From Streptomyces sp. CB02009 (GTDB lineage: Bacteria; Actinomycetota; Actinomycetes; Streptomycetales; Streptomycetaceae): a DNA stretch of 64,000 nucleotides. The stretch lies in assembly GCF_001905825.1 (NCBI RefSeq), contig NZ_LIVV01000001.1, positions 1,440,379 through 1,504,378 on the forward strand, in the 5' to 3' direction. Shown here piece after piece: positions 51,116-59,569 of this stretch (positions are counted from its first letter, which is position 1; each line of letters starts with the position of its first letter). A model generated the notes under the pieces. That model saw only the letters and a list, made by a program, of their open reading frames with translations, made no database searches and was not told the DNA's origin. The translations under genes were made by a program, and so were the position numbers.

Positions 51116-51162
51116 CTGCCGGACTGCCGGACTGCCGGACTGCCGGACTGCCGGACTGCCGG
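51116..51162. repeat. Octamer tandem repeat (GGACTGCC), five full copies plus partial ends
   Basis: Five exact GGACTGCC copies occupy 51121-51160, with a partial CTGCC before and GG after. The array lies 20-66 nt upstream of the stabilization-type gene (minus), where the promoter or leader should be. Copy number change by slippage could alter promoter spacing. Confidence 0.9.
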
Positions 51163-51349
51163 CACGCGGCACGTTCGCGGATGCGTACGCGCTTGCGTCC
51201 CGCCCTGCCGCTGCCCGCGGAGACGGGCGTCAATCACTCGACCCTGGCATCGCGATCGCCGCACGGCAGGTGGAGATGCTCGAACAGGTGAGGGACGGAG
51301 GCATTCGGCGGTGCGACGTCCCGGCGCCGCATCGCCGTGCCGTCGTCGT

Positions 51350-51715
51350 TCAGGCGACGGACCTGTCGTGCCGCGGGGCTGCTCCCATCGCGAAGAGACC
51401 GGCCGTGTTCGTGATCGCCATGAGGCGCAGCAGCTGGTGGGAGGGCGCCCCCAGCCGGAGGGTGCGGCCCGAGTCCAGAGCGCGCTGCCGCGCGGTGAGG
51501 AGCGCTTCGAGGCCCGCGGAGTCGCAGAAGGACGAGTACGTGAGATCGATCGTCACCTCGGCTCCTGGTGGAGCTTCGGCGATCGCGTCCAGGAGGGTCG
51601 AACGCACTTCTTCCACGTGATGCAGGTCCAGGTCCCCGGACATGCGCATCACCGCCGCCTGCGGCGCTCCGGCCGGGCGGGGGGTCGTGGCTTCTTGTTC
51701 CGCGTGGGTCATCAC
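51350..51715 (-). CDS. STAS-domain anti-sigma factor antagonist
   Basis: This 121-residue protein is a canonical STAS antagonist. VMRMSGDLDLHHVEEVRSTL is the first strand-helix unit, and TIDLTYSSFCDSAGLEALL includes the phosphorylatable Ser near residue 66. It would bind and inhibit an anti-sigma HATPase when unphosphorylated and be reset by a SpoIIE phosphatase such as those at 49018-50736 or 53641-54813. GTG 51715 follows GAGGTGA; ATG 51712 is an alternative. Confidence 0.93.
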   Translation of the reverse strand: MMTHAEQEATTPRPAGAPQAAVMRMSGDLDLHHVEEVRSTLLDAIAEAPPGAEVTIDLTYSSFCDSAGLEALLTARQRALDSGRTLRLGAPSHQLLRLMAITNTAGLFAMGAAPRHDRSVA

Positions 51716-51829
51716 GACTGTTCACCTCATCCACTGCCTGGCCACTGCCCGGAATCTCCGGCGGTAGACGGCGTTTCCGCGACCGGGGCGATCGAGGGGG
51801 GTGAGGGCATCGTCGTGGCGGCCATGCCG

Positions 51830-52378
51830 TCACGACGTCCCGTCCTCCGACGGCCTCGCCCGGTCGCCGGCCTCGTCGACCGCCGTGTCGACGTGCATCG
51901 CTGCCTCCTCGGCGGGCGCGGTTCCGTCGTCCAGACCCACATCCCGGGCGACGGCGTGATCATCGCGACCGGGCGGTGTGTCGACCGGCACGAGCCGACC
52001 GGCCCGAGTGGCACCCGCCTGTTCGTCGACGGGCTCTCCGGCCCCTCCCCGGAGGTCTCCGATGCCGTCGTCCTCCGGGAAAGGCTCCTCCGGAGCGTCG
52101 GGAACCTCCTGGCCGAGACGCTCGTCGAGCGATTCGCCCTCCCGCTGCTCCCGTGGGGTGGTGCCGTGCCGGGTGACGCCCCGAGGGCGCTCCGGCGGGG
52201 AGTAGCCGGGAACTGCCAGGTCGTCGACCGCGTCCGTCATGAGCGAGTTGTCAGGGTCGAGATCGGCGGAGCGGGCAGCGGCGTCGGAAGGGGCGGGCTG
52301 GTATACGTCGTCCCCACGCGCCTCGTCCGTTTCCGGCTGGTCGATGCCGCCGGTCGAATGGGATTCGATGCGGGCCAT
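51830..52378 (-). CDS. DUF5709 family protein
   Basis: This 182-residue acidic, probably disordered protein has the DUF5709 blocks: GYSPPERPRGVTRHGTTPRE in the middle, EGESLDERLGQEVPD after it, and a C-terminal AVARDVGLDDGTAPAEEAAM stretch. The family is common in Streptomyces and linked to stress conditions, but no function is known. ATG 52378 gives MARIESHSTGGIDQPET. It is preceded by the oxidoreductase gene on the same strand, 72 nt away. Confidence 0.85.
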   Translation of the reverse strand: MARIESHSTGGIDQPETDEARGDDVYQPAPSDAAARSADLDPDNSLMTDAVDDLAVPGYSPPERPRGVTRHGTTPREQREGESLDERLGQEVPDAPEEPFPEDDGIGDLRGGAGEPVDEQAGATRAGRLVPVDTPPGRDDHAVARDVGLDDGTAPAEEAAMHVDTAVDEAGDRARPSEDGTS

Positions 52379-52450
52379 GGCTCATTCCTCCGATGTCGTG
52401 GGTGAGTACCCGATACGTCGTCGGGCCTCGCGGCTGCGGCAGAGCATCGC

Positions 52451-53407
52451 TCAGCCGCGCAGCGCGGGCAGCACCTTCTCGCGGTAGGCGGTGAAGAACT
52501 CCTCCTGCCCCTGCCCGATCTGGCCCACGTACACCTCGTCGAATCCGGCGTCCACGTACGCCCGCACGGCCTCGACGTGCTCCTCGACGTCCGAGCCGCA
52601 CGGGACGGAGTCGGCCACCTGCCGACGGGTGACGAGCTCGGCGGCCTGCTCGAAGTGGGCGGGAGTGGGAAGGATCTGGTTCAGTTCGCCGGGCAGCTGC
52701 TCGGTCGGCCACATACGGTGCGCCGTCTCGACGGCCACGTCCCGGTCCTGGTCCCAGCAGACCTTCAGGCCGCCGATGACGGGTTTCCCGGTCCCGCCCG
52801 CCTGGCGGAAGGACGCGAGGGCGTCCTCGTCGGGGCCCATCGTGACGAAGCCGTCCCCGATGCGCCCGGCCAGTGCCGCGGCCTTGGGGCCGAAGCCCGA
52901 GACCAGGATCGCGGGCGGCGCCTCGGGAACGGTGTAGAGGCGGGCGTTGTCGACGGTGTAGTGCCGGCCCCGATGGCTGACGTCGCGGCCTGTGAACAAC
53001 TCCCGCATCACGGCCACCGCCTCTTCGAGCATCTCAGCGCGTTCGTCGAAGGCGGGCCATCGGTCACCCAGCACATGCTCGTTGAGCGCCTCGCCGGTGC
53101 CCACGCCCAGGGTGAACCGACCGCCCAGCAGGACACTGGACGTCGCCGCCGCCTGGGCGGTCACCGCCGGGTGCATCCGCACGGTGGGACAGGTCACGAG
53201 CGTGGTGACGGGCAGTTCCACCGTCTGGGACAGCGCACCGATCATCGACCAGACGAAGGGGCTGCTGCCCTGGGCGCTGGTCCATGGATGGAAGTGGTCG
53301 GAGATCGCCAGACGGGTGAAGCCCGCGTCCGCCGCCAGACGTGCCTGGCGCAGCAGCTGGTCCGGGGTGAACTCCTCGCAGGACAGGAAGTAGCCGAAGG
53401 TCGTCAT
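52451..53407 (-). CDS. LLM-class F420-dependent oxidoreductase (G6PDH-like family)
   Basis: This 318-residue TIM-barrel enzyme belongs to the luciferase-like, F420-dependent class. It has LAISDHFHPWTSAQGSSPF (about 33-51), LGGRFTLGVGTGEALNEHVL (about 93-112) and AGFDEVYVGQIGQGQEEFF near the C-terminus, as in F420-dependent glucose-6-phosphate dehydrogenase relatives. It should pass hydride between F420 and an unknown substrate. ATG 53407 gives MTTFGYFLSCEEFTPDQ. Confidence 0.92.
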   Translation of the reverse strand: MTTFGYFLSCEEFTPDQLLRQARLAADAGFTRLAISDHFHPWTSAQGSSPFVWSMIGALSQTVELPVTTLVTCPTVRMHPAVTAQAAATSSVLLGGRFTLGVGTGEALNEHVLGDRWPAFDERAEMLEEAVAVMRELFTGRDVSHRGRHYTVDNARLYTVPEAPPAILVSGFGPKAAALAGRIGDGFVTMGPDEDALASFRQAGGTGKPVIGGLKVCWDQDRDVAVETAHRMWPTEQLPGELNQILPTPAHFEQAAELVTRRQVADSVPCGSDVEEHVEAVRAYVDAGFDEVYVGQIGQGQEEFFTAYREKVLPALRG

Positions 53408-53640
53408 GCGCGCGTTCCCTTCATGTCGGCCCCCTCGGCTCCGCTACCCGGTAAGGCCGTCCCGATGCCTCCGGGGGGCCACCGGAACAGAAGGCGCCGG
53501 ACACCGATGCGCCCCGGGGACCCGTTCGGCGTGTGCACGCGACAGCGGACCGTGAGTGTGTAGCGTCCGAGTCGAGCGGGCCTCCTGCCACGCGGTACGG
53601 CTGACGTGACCTCGGCAGGCCGCGAGAACAGGAGGATGAC

Positions 53641-54813
53641 GTGGCAGGTGAGCGGATCGTGTTGGCCGAGGTCCTGGCAGCGGGGGAGAACGCCGCACCG
53701 GCGGACTCCCTCGATGTCGTGGCGCGCGATCTGCGCGACCGGTTCGGTGCCCGGTACGTGTCCTTCCTGTGCGTCGATGTCGTCGGCAGGCGCCTGCTGC
53801 GCGTCCACGACACCTCGGCCCTCCAGCAGGGGGACCGAGAGCCGCAGGTCCTGCTCTCCGGGACCGGGGTGTACGACGAGGTCCTGCGCGGTCAGCGACT
53901 CGTGCTGGTGCCGGAGGGCGAGCAGGGGCAGCGGGTGCTCGCTCCGGTGACGAACCGCGGCGACATCATCGGCGTACTGGAGGTGTCTCTCGACCGCGCA
54001 CCCCTGGATGTGCTGGACCAGGTCGAGGCCGCGGCACACGCGCTGGCCTACGTCATCGTCACCGACCGCCGGTTCACCGACCTCTACCACTGGGGGAACC
54101 GCACCGCGACGGTCAGCCTCTCCGCTGAGATCCAGCGACAGCTCCTTCCGTCGGCAGCCTGTTGTGAAGCCCTCCAGTTCACCCTGGCCGGCGCCGTGGT
54201 CCCGGCCTCCGACATCGCCGGGGACACCTACGACTACAGCGTCGACGCCCGCACCCTCCACCTCTCCGTCACCGACGCCATGGGCCACGACGTGAGCGCC
54301 TCCCTCACGGCCACCCTGCTCGTCAATGCCTCCCGCGGTGCCCGCCGAGCCGGGGAGGACCTGGCCGAACAGGCCCGCCAGACCCACCAAGCCCTGCTCC
54401 ACCACGGCCGCCGCTCCCTCGCGACCGGCCAGCTGCTGCGCATCGCCCTGGACGGGTCCAGCAGCCGGCTCGTCAATGCCGGCCATCCGTGGCCCCTGCT
54501 GCTGCGTGACGGAGTGGCCGACGAGGTGCAGCTGAAGGTCGACCTTCCGTTCGGCATCGCGGAGCAGGGTGCCTATCAGGTGCAGGACCTCGACCTGCGC
54601 CCCGGTGACCGCCTGCTGCTCTACACCGACGGGATGCAGGAACGCGACGCGCGGACGGTCGACCTCCGTGGACTGTTGCGCGAGACGGCGAACGCACATC
54701 CACGCGAGGTTGTACGCGCTTTCGTCGCCGCGGTATCCGACGCCTACGGCGGCGGGCCTCCGAAGGACGACGCGACCGTCCTGTGCCTCGACTGGCGTGG
54801 CCCCTGGGGATGA
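53641..54813 (+). CDS. GAF-containing SpoIIE/PP2C-type phosphatase
   Basis: This 390-residue protein has an N-terminal GAF-like domain (about 15-145, with [20 protein letters not shown] and [18 protein letters not shown]) and a C-terminal SpoIIE phosphatase domain (about 160-388, with [50 protein letters not shown] and [11 protein letters not shown]). It may sense a small molecule and dephosphorylate a STAS protein. GTG 53641 follows AGGAGG by 5 nt. It converges on the gas vesicle region. Confidence 0.93.
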   Translation: MAGERIVLAEVLAAGENAAPADSLDVVARDLRDRFGARYVSFLCVDVVGRRLLRVHDTSALQQGDREPQVLLSGTGVYDEVLRGQRLVLVPEGEQGQRVLAPVTNRGDIIGVLEVSLDRAPLDVLDQVEAAAHALAYVIVTDRRFTDLYHWGNRTATVSLSAEIQRQLLPSAACCEALQFTLAGAVVPASDIAGDTYDYSVDARTLHLSVTDAMGHDVSASLTATLLVNASRGARRAGEDLAEQARQTHQALLHHGRRSLATGQLLRIALDGSSSRLVNAGHPWPLLLRDGVADEVQLKVDLPFGIAEQGAYQVQDLDLRPGDRLLLYTDGMQERDARTVDLRGLLRETANAHPREVVRAFVAAVSDAYGGGPPKDDATVLCLDWRGPWG

Positions 54814-54912
54814 GTGCCGGAAGGTGGCAGAAATGGCCGGAGGCAAGAGAGCCGACACTCGTTGACACGTCAACCGGTGCTGCTGCGACACCGGTGTACC
54901 GCGATCAGCAGA

Positions 54913-54938
54913 AGAAGCGGCCCGTGAAGGCCGCTTCT
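54913..54938. terminator. Bidirectional terminator hairpin
   Basis: A 10-bp stem (54913-54922 with 54929-54938) and 6-nt loop lie between the convergent SpoIIE gene (stop 54813) and the SRPBCC gene (stop 54959). A short T-containing run follows on the plus strand. Confidence 0.7.
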
Positions 54939-54958
54939 CCTTCGGAGAGCCGAGCAGA

Positions 54959-56035
54959 TCAGCGTCCGCTTCGACGCCGGCCCGCCGTCGCGTGGTCGTC
55001 CTCCTCCGGCTCGTCCTCGACGTCTTCGTCTTCGCCGTCGTCTTCGTACTCCTCGTACTCCTCCTCCGGCTCGTCCTCGTCGTACTCCTCTTCGCTCTCC
55101 TCCTCCGGCTCGTCTTCCTCGTCGCTCTCGTACTCCTCTTCGGGGCCTCCGTCTTCCTCGTCTTCCTCTCCGGCCTCGTCGGATTCGCTTTCCTCTTCGA
55201 GAGCCTCCTCGTGCGAGCGGACCACCTCACCGTCGCGAATCTCACCGCGCCAGCCCTCGGGCTCGTCGTCGGTGAGGGTGACGTGGCGGCGGAAGTGCTT
55301 CAGGTCCAGCCGGAGACGCCGGCCCTGTGCACGCCAGAGGTTGCCCGTCTTCTCGAACAGGCCGGAGGGGTAGTACTCGACGGTGAGCAGGATCCGAGTG
55401 AGAGACGGACCCAGCTCGTGGAAGCTGACGCAGCCGCGCGTGGAGCCCTTGGCACCCTCGGAGGTCCAGATGATGCAGTCGTCAGGCACCTGTTCCTGTA
55501 CCGTCGCCTTCCAACTGCGCGTCGAGGGACCGACCTTGACCTTCCAGTCACTGCTCGTCTCGTCTCCCTGCGAGACGTTACGGACACCCTTGGTGAAGCC
55601 GCTGAAATCCTCGTACTGGGTCCAGTGGTTGTAGACCCTGCGCAGCGGTGCGCCCACGTCGATGGTCTCGATGATGCTGGTGATCTTCTGGGTGCCGCTC
55701 TTGCGCTTTCCCTTGCCCGAGCCGAACAGGTTCGACGCAGCATCGGTGACCTTGTCCTTGAGGCCCCCCAGTGATTGGCCCACCACGGCCTTGACGGGGG
55801 AGTCGCCCTTCAGCAACCGCCCGCCGATGTCGGCGATCGTGCCGCCGTTCTCCGCCACGTCGTACAGCTGGTCGGTGACGTCCTCCAGTTTGTCCGTGGC
55901 CTTGTCGGCCAATTGACCGGTCTGTGCCGTGAGGAATTCACCCAGTTCGGCGAACAGCCTGTCCAGCCCGGATTCTGACTTCTCGTCGCGGTCACGGGTG
56001 CCGTCCTGGTCGCGGTTTCGGCCTTCGGATGCCAT
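54959..56035 (-). CDS. SRPBCC gas-vesicle-associated protein (GvpZ-like)
   Basis: This 358-residue protein has a helical N-terminal part (1-110), an SRPBCC domain (about 118-265, with DVGAPLRRVYNHWTQYEDF, TVQEQVPDDCIIWTSEGAKG and HELGPSLTRILLTVEYYP) and a 90-residue Glu/Asp-rich tail that is probably disordered. Streptomyces gvp clusters encode such proteins beside the structural genes (gvpZ). ATG 56035 follows the GvpY-like stop by 3 nt, so the pair is co-transcribed. It might chaperone gas vesicle proteins or bind a lipid-like ligand. Confidence 0.8.
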   Translation of the reverse strand: MASEGRNRDQDGTRDRDEKSESGLDRLFAELGEFLTAQTGQLADKATDKLEDVTDQLYDVAENGGTIADIGGRLLKGDSPVKAVVGQSLGGLKDKVTDAASNLFGSGKGKRKSGTQKITSIIETIDVGAPLRRVYNHWTQYEDFSGFTKGVRNVSQGDETSSDWKVKVGPSTRSWKATVQEQVPDDCIIWTSEGAKGSTRGCVSFHELGPSLTRILLTVEYYPSGLFEKTGNLWRAQGRRLRLDLKHFRRHVTLTDDEPEGWRGEIRDGEVVRSHEEALEEESESDEAGEEDEEDGGPEEEYESDEEDEPEEESEEEYDEDEPEEEYEEYEDDGEDEDVEDEPEEDDHATAGRRRSGR

Positions 56036-56038
56036 GAC

Positions 56039-56995
56039 CTACCTCCGCGTCGAGGGCTTGCGTGCCGCTGTCTTCTTCGCTGCCGGCTTGCGTGTCGTAG
56101 CCGTCTTCTTGGCTGCCGGCTTGCGTGCCGCTGCCTTCTTCGCCGGACGGGCGGCGGTCTTCTTGGCGGCCGTGGACTTCTTCGCCGGCGCGGCCTTCTT
56201 GGCAGGGGCCGTCTTCTTCGCCGGCGCGGCCTTCTTCGCAGGGGCCGCCTTCTTCGCCGGCGCGGCCTTCTTCGCCGTGCTCCGGCTCGCCGTCGACCGC
56301 TTCCTGGGTGTTTCCTTCGTCGTTCTCGACGCGGCCGCCTTCTTGGCCGGGCTCGCCTTCCTGGCAGGAGACGCCGTACCGCGCTTCTGGGGGGCCTTAC
56401 GGGTGCGCGAGGACTCGGCGGTTGCTGATCGCGAGCTGGACTGCGGGCGGGTCGACCGGCGCCTGCGCGGCTTCTCCGGTTCTGCCTCGGGCTCCTCTTC
56501 CTCCTCCTCTTCCTCCTCTTCCTCCTCGGGTTCTTCTTCGCCCTCGGGTTCCTCCTCCCACCCGTCCTCGTCCTCGGCGGCCTCGTCGTCCTCGGGCTCG
56601 GACTCCTCCTCGTCCTCCCACTCCTCGTCCCCGTCGTACCGCTCGTCCGCTTCCTCCTCGTCCTCCTGGTCGCTGCCCCCGCCGCTGCCTATGGCGAGCG
56701 TCCGCTCGTGGAGGGAGTCGGCGAGGTCGGCCAGCTTGCGGTTGGCCGCTGCGGTGAACGCCTGGCGACCGGCGTCCAGGGCCTCACCTCTCAACTGCTC
56801 GCCCATCTCGGCGAACTGGGGTACGTCCTTGAGCTTGGTGAGCCCCTGCGTGACGAGTTGTCCCGGCTCGAGGCCGAAGCGCCGGCCGGCGAGATAGGTC
56901 GCCACGGTGAAAGCGAGGCGAGCCTTCTTCGTCCTTCCGAGCACGTAGCCGCCTGCCACTGCTGCTGCCAGGGCGATCTTGGTGGTGTCCTCCAT
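56039..56995 (-). CDS. GvpY-like protein with acidic block and histone-H1-like tail
   Basis: This 318-residue protein starts at ATG 56995 with a helical segment MEDTTKIALAAAVAGGYVLG, then LAFTVATYLAGRRFGLEPGQ. A run of Glu/Asp (about 110-190, with long poly-Glu) follows. The last 120 residues are Lys/Ala/Pro repeats (AKKAAPAKKAAPAKK type), as in bacterial H1-like proteins. It is the first gene of the leftward arm of the gas vesicle locus. The basic tail could bind DNA or polyphosphate, and the acidic block could keep it soluble. GvpY identity is inferred from position. Confidence 0.75.
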   Translation of the reverse strand: MEDTTKIALAAAVAGGYVLGRTKKARLAFTVATYLAGRRFGLEPGQLVTQGLTKLKDVPQFAEMGEQLRGEALDAGRQAFTAAANRKLADLADSLHERTLAIGSGGGSDQEDEEEADERYDGDEEWEDEEESEPEDDEAAEDEDGWEEEPEGEEEPEEEEEEEEEEEEPEAEPEKPRRRRSTRPQSSSRSATAESSRTRKAPQKRGTASPARKASPAKKAAASRTTKETPRKRSTASRSTAKKAAPAKKAAPAKKAAPAKKTAPAKKAAPAKKSTAAKKTAARPAKKAAARKPAAKKTATTRKPAAKKTAARKPSTRR

Positions 56996-57194
56996 GACCC
57001 GTGTCCCTTCACCGGGCGCTGCGGCCGTTCCGCTGCCCGCGCCGAACGCCTGGATCACGTCACGCGTCCGTTGCGGAACGCGTCCGGACGCCCCGCAGGG
57101 GCGATGGGATGCGGGCCTGCTCTCCCGGGCATGGCATATGTCCCTATAAGGTGACATTCTAGCCTTAAGCTGCTACGCGTCCCGCGGAAGTGTC
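56996..57194. promoter_or_regulatory. Divergent gas vesicle promoter region
   Basis: The 199 bases between the GvpY-like and GvpO starts contain an AT-rich island (about 57137-57166, including TATAAGG and CTATAGG-like hexamers on the two strands). This is the natural place for divergent promoters. No specific sigma factor consensus was clear. Confidence 0.4.
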
Positions 57195-57557
57195 ATGGGC
57201 TCAATGGATTCGGATCGCCCTCGGCGGAGTACCTCGCACTCCGCCGGAGAGAAGCGCCCGCCCGCTCGGCGCAAGCCGGCGTCGAGCAGGCCGAAGGCCG
57301 TGGACCCGGGAGCAGCCATGGCTGCCGCCACCGAGCAACTCGCGAGTCTGCTCGGCAGACGTCCCGAGTCCGTCTCCTCACTCAAACCCACCGACGGAGG
57401 GTGGGAGGCGCAGGTGGAAGTGCTGGAGCTGGAACGGATCCCCGACACGACAAGCGTGCTCGCCAGCTACAAGGTCTCCCTGGACGAGCAGGGCACGCTG
57501 CTCTCCTTCGAACGAACCCGCCGTTACAACCGAGGCATGATCGATCGGCCGTTCTGA
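57195..57557 (+). CDS. gvpO: Gas vesicle protein GvpO
   Basis: This 120-residue protein has a basic, Ser/Arg-rich N-terminus (1-38) and the GvpO domain (about 40-118), with [37 protein letters not shown] and [20 protein letters not shown], the usual signature. GvpO is the first gene of most actinomycete gvp operons and is required for or regulates vesicle formation. ATG 57195 follows GGAAG. Next is gvpA, 28 nt downstream. Confidence 0.93.
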   Translation: MGSMDSDRPRRSTSHSAGEKRPPARRKPASSRPKAVDPGAAMAAATEQLASLLGRRPESVSSLKPTDGGWEAQVEVLELERIPDTTSVLASYKVSLDEQGTLLSFERTRRYNRGMIDRPF

Positions 57558-57585
57558 GTTCGGTTCGGCCGCGGAAGGAGGCGCC

Positions 57586-58053
57586 ATGACCATGGTGCCG
57601 CAGAGCGGCGGAGCCGCCGTGAGCAGGGGAGGTGGTGGCTCCACAGGCAGCCTCTACGACGTCCTGGAACTCATCCTGGATCGCGGTCTGGTGATCGACG
57701 TCTTCGTGCGGGTGTCCCTGGTCGGGATCGAGATCCTCAAGATAGACGCCCGGATCGTGGTGGCCAGCGTGGACACGTACCTCCGCTTTGCCGAGGCGTG
57801 CAACAGGCTCGACCTCGAAGCCGGCCGCAAGGCGCCGGCGCAGCTGCCCGAAGTGGTCGGCGGCATGGTGGAGGGAGGGGCCCGCGGCAAGTCGAAGGGT
57901 GCGCTCACCGGTGCGGTCGAGGCTGTGACGGAGTCCCTGACAGGGAAGTCGCGAGACGACGACGAGCCGGACGAGGAGGAGGAAGAGGAGGCGGAATCCG
58001 CGCCCCGACGTCGACGGCCTGCCCGACGCCCGGCACGACGGGAGAAGGAGTGA
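57586..58053 (+). CDS. gvpA: Gas vesicle structural protein GvpA
   Basis: This 155-residue protein contains the GvpA core [20 protein letters not shown] (about 22-41) and [20 protein letters not shown] (about 43-62), the ribs of the vesicle wall. After residue 90 it has a long extension ending in a Glu-rich then Arg-rich tail ([19 protein letters not shown]), as in Streptomyces GvpA-type proteins; canonical GvpA is about 70-80 aa. ATG 57586 follows AAGGAGG. The next gene, gvpF, starts 3 nt later. Confidence 0.88.
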   Translation: MTMVPQSGGAAVSRGGGGSTGSLYDVLELILDRGLVIDVFVRVSLVGIEILKIDARIVVASVDTYLRFAEACNRLDLEAGRKAPAQLPEVVGGMVEGGARGKSKGALTGAVEAVTESLTGKSRDDDEPDEEEEEEAESAPRRRRPARRPARREKE

Positions 58054-58056
58054 CCG

Positions 58057-58773
58057 ATGGCCCTGTACGTCTACGCGATCACCGCTGAGAACCATCCCCT
58101 CGACATCGGCGACCTGTCCGGCGTCGGCTCCGAGCCGACCGCCGTGCGCGGCATCGCCTCCGGGCCACTGCGCGCCGTGGTCAGCGACATCTCCGAGAAG
58201 ATCCGGCCCAAGCGGCGTGACCTGTCGATTCACCAGGAGGTGCAGGAGCACCTCATGCGCGGCGGCGCCGTCCTGCCCCTGCAGTTCGGCTACACGGCCG
58301 CCGACGAGTCGACCGTCGAGCAGGTCCTCTTCAAGAACGCCGACGGCTATCTCGCCAATCTGGAGAGACTCGGCGGATGCGCCGAGTACCACGTGAGAGC
58401 GTCGCAGGACGAGGAGGAGCTCCTGCGGCAGATCCTGCACGAGACCCCTGAGGCCCGCGAACTCAACGAGCGCATGCGGGGCGGCGACCGCGATCCCCAG
58501 CTGCCGATGGCCCTCGGCCAGCTGATCGCCGCGCAGGTGCAGGAACGGCAGGATGCCCTGGCGTCAGGACTGGTCGAAGCTCTCCTTCCGTTCGCTCGGG
58601 AGCACACCGTCCGGCAGGCGTCCGGAGCCGACTTCCTGAACTTCTCCCTCCTGGTGCCCGACGACCGGCGGGAAGAGTTCCGGACCGTGGCGGCGGGCCT
58701 CGCCCGACAGATCGGGGACGGCGTCGAGTTCCGGCTGAGCGGCCCGCTGCCGCCGTACAGCTTCGTCGAGTGA
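58057..58773 (+). CDS. gvpF: Gas vesicle protein GvpF
   Basis: This 238-residue protein shows the GvpF/L family: MALYVYAITAENHPL at the start, VGSEPTAVRGIASGPLRAVV, VLPLQFGYTAADES and the late SLLVPDDRREEFRTVAA. GvpF is a minor vesicle component thought to bind the assembly face of GvpA and to help nucleation. It is 3 nt after gvpA and 18 nt before gvpG. Confidence 0.94.
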   Translation: MALYVYAITAENHPLDIGDLSGVGSEPTAVRGIASGPLRAVVSDISEKIRPKRRDLSIHQEVQEHLMRGGAVLPLQFGYTAADESTVEQVLFKNADGYLANLERLGGCAEYHVRASQDEEELLRQILHETPEARELNERMRGGDRDPQLPMALGQLIAAQVQERQDALASGLVEALLPFAREHTVRQASGADFLNFSLLVPDDRREEFRTVAAGLARQIGDGVEFRLSGPLPPYSFVE

Positions 58774-58791
58774 GTCGGAAGGAGGGAGACG

Positions 58792-59040
58792 ATGGGACTG
58801 CTGACATCCCTGCTCACGCTTCCCCTCGCACCTGTGCGCGGAGTGACCTGGGTCGCCCAGCGAGTGCTGGACAAGGCCGAGGAGGAGTACTACGACCCGG
58901 CTCCCGTCTGGAGAGAACTCTCGGAGCTCGAGGACAGGCTCGTACGGGGGGAGATCGACGAGGAGACCTTCGAGCACCGCGAGGACGAGCTGCTCGACCG
59001 GCTCGAGGAGATCACCGCCCACCGCACGCAGACTCCATGA
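58792..59040 (+). CDS. gvpG: Gas vesicle protein GvpG
   Basis: This 82-residue protein matches GvpG: MGLLTSLLTLPLAPVRGVTW, RVLDKAEEEYYDPAPVWREL and LSELEDRLVRGEIDEETFEH. It is a small, mainly helical assembly factor. ATG 58792 follows a strong GGAAGGAGGGAG site. The next gene, gvpJ, starts 22 nt later. Confidence 0.94.
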   Translation: MGLLTSLLTLPLAPVRGVTWVAQRVLDKAEEEYYDPAPVWRELSELEDRLVRGEIDEETFEHREDELLDRLEEITAHRTQTP

Positions 59041-59062
59041 CGGGGAATCGAGGACCGCTGCC

Positions 59063-59569
59063 GTGTCTGACCCCCTGCCCGACCGCTTCGGGAGCGTACC
59101 TTCCAGGGCCTCGCCGATGCCGTACGGGCCGAGTTCCTCCGCGAACCTCGCGGACATCCTCGAACGCGTCCTGGACAAGGGCATCGTCATTGCCGGAGAC
59201 ATCCGCATCAACCTGCTCGACATCGAACTGCTGACGATAAAACTGCGAATCCTGGTCGCCTCTGTCGACAAGGCCAAGGAGATGGGAATCGACTGGTGGG
59301 AGCACGACCCCTCGCTCTCCTCGAAGGCCGGCGGCGGAACGCTGGAGGAGGAGAACCGTCGGCTCCGCGCCGAGGTGGAAGCGCTCAAGCGCGGCGCGGC
59401 CATCAGCGACGACGCACGGCACCCGGAGTCTCTCCGGCGCCGTGAGCGGGTCGTACCGGAGATCGACGAACTCGGGACGGACGAGCCGGAGGACCAGGAC
59501 GTCGATCCGGACGCGGAGGACGAGCCGGCACCGCGCCGCGGGGCGGCACGACGAAAGCGCAGCACATGA
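59063..59569 (+). CDS. gvpJ: Gas vesicle protein GvpJ (GvpA family)
   Basis: This 168-residue GvpA-family protein has NLADILERVLDKGIVIAGDI (about 28-47) and LLDIELLTIKLRILVASVDK (about 50-69). It has a helical, charged extension (GTLEEENRRLRAEVEALKRG) and an acidic/basic tail. GvpJ is a minor component that may cap or nucleate vesicles. It starts at GTG 59063 and its TGA overlaps the gvpL ATG by 4 nt (ATGA). Confidence 0.9.
   Translation: MSDPLPDRFGSVPSRASPMPYGPSSSANLADILERVLDKGIVIAGDIRINLLDIELLTIKLRILVASVDKAKEMGIDWWEHDPSLSSKAGGGTLEEENRRLRAEVEALKRGAAISDDARHPESLRRRERVVPEIDELGTDEPEDQDVDPDAEDEPAPRRGAARRKRST

Noticed and set aside
51116..51162. Octamer repeat considered as a CRISPR array
   Set aside because: Unit is 8 bp with no spacers; it is a simple tandem repeat.
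49339..51291. Plus-strand open frame opposite the PAS-SpoIIE gene
   Set aside because: Shadow translation with low complexity; the minus-strand phosphatase motifs are complete.
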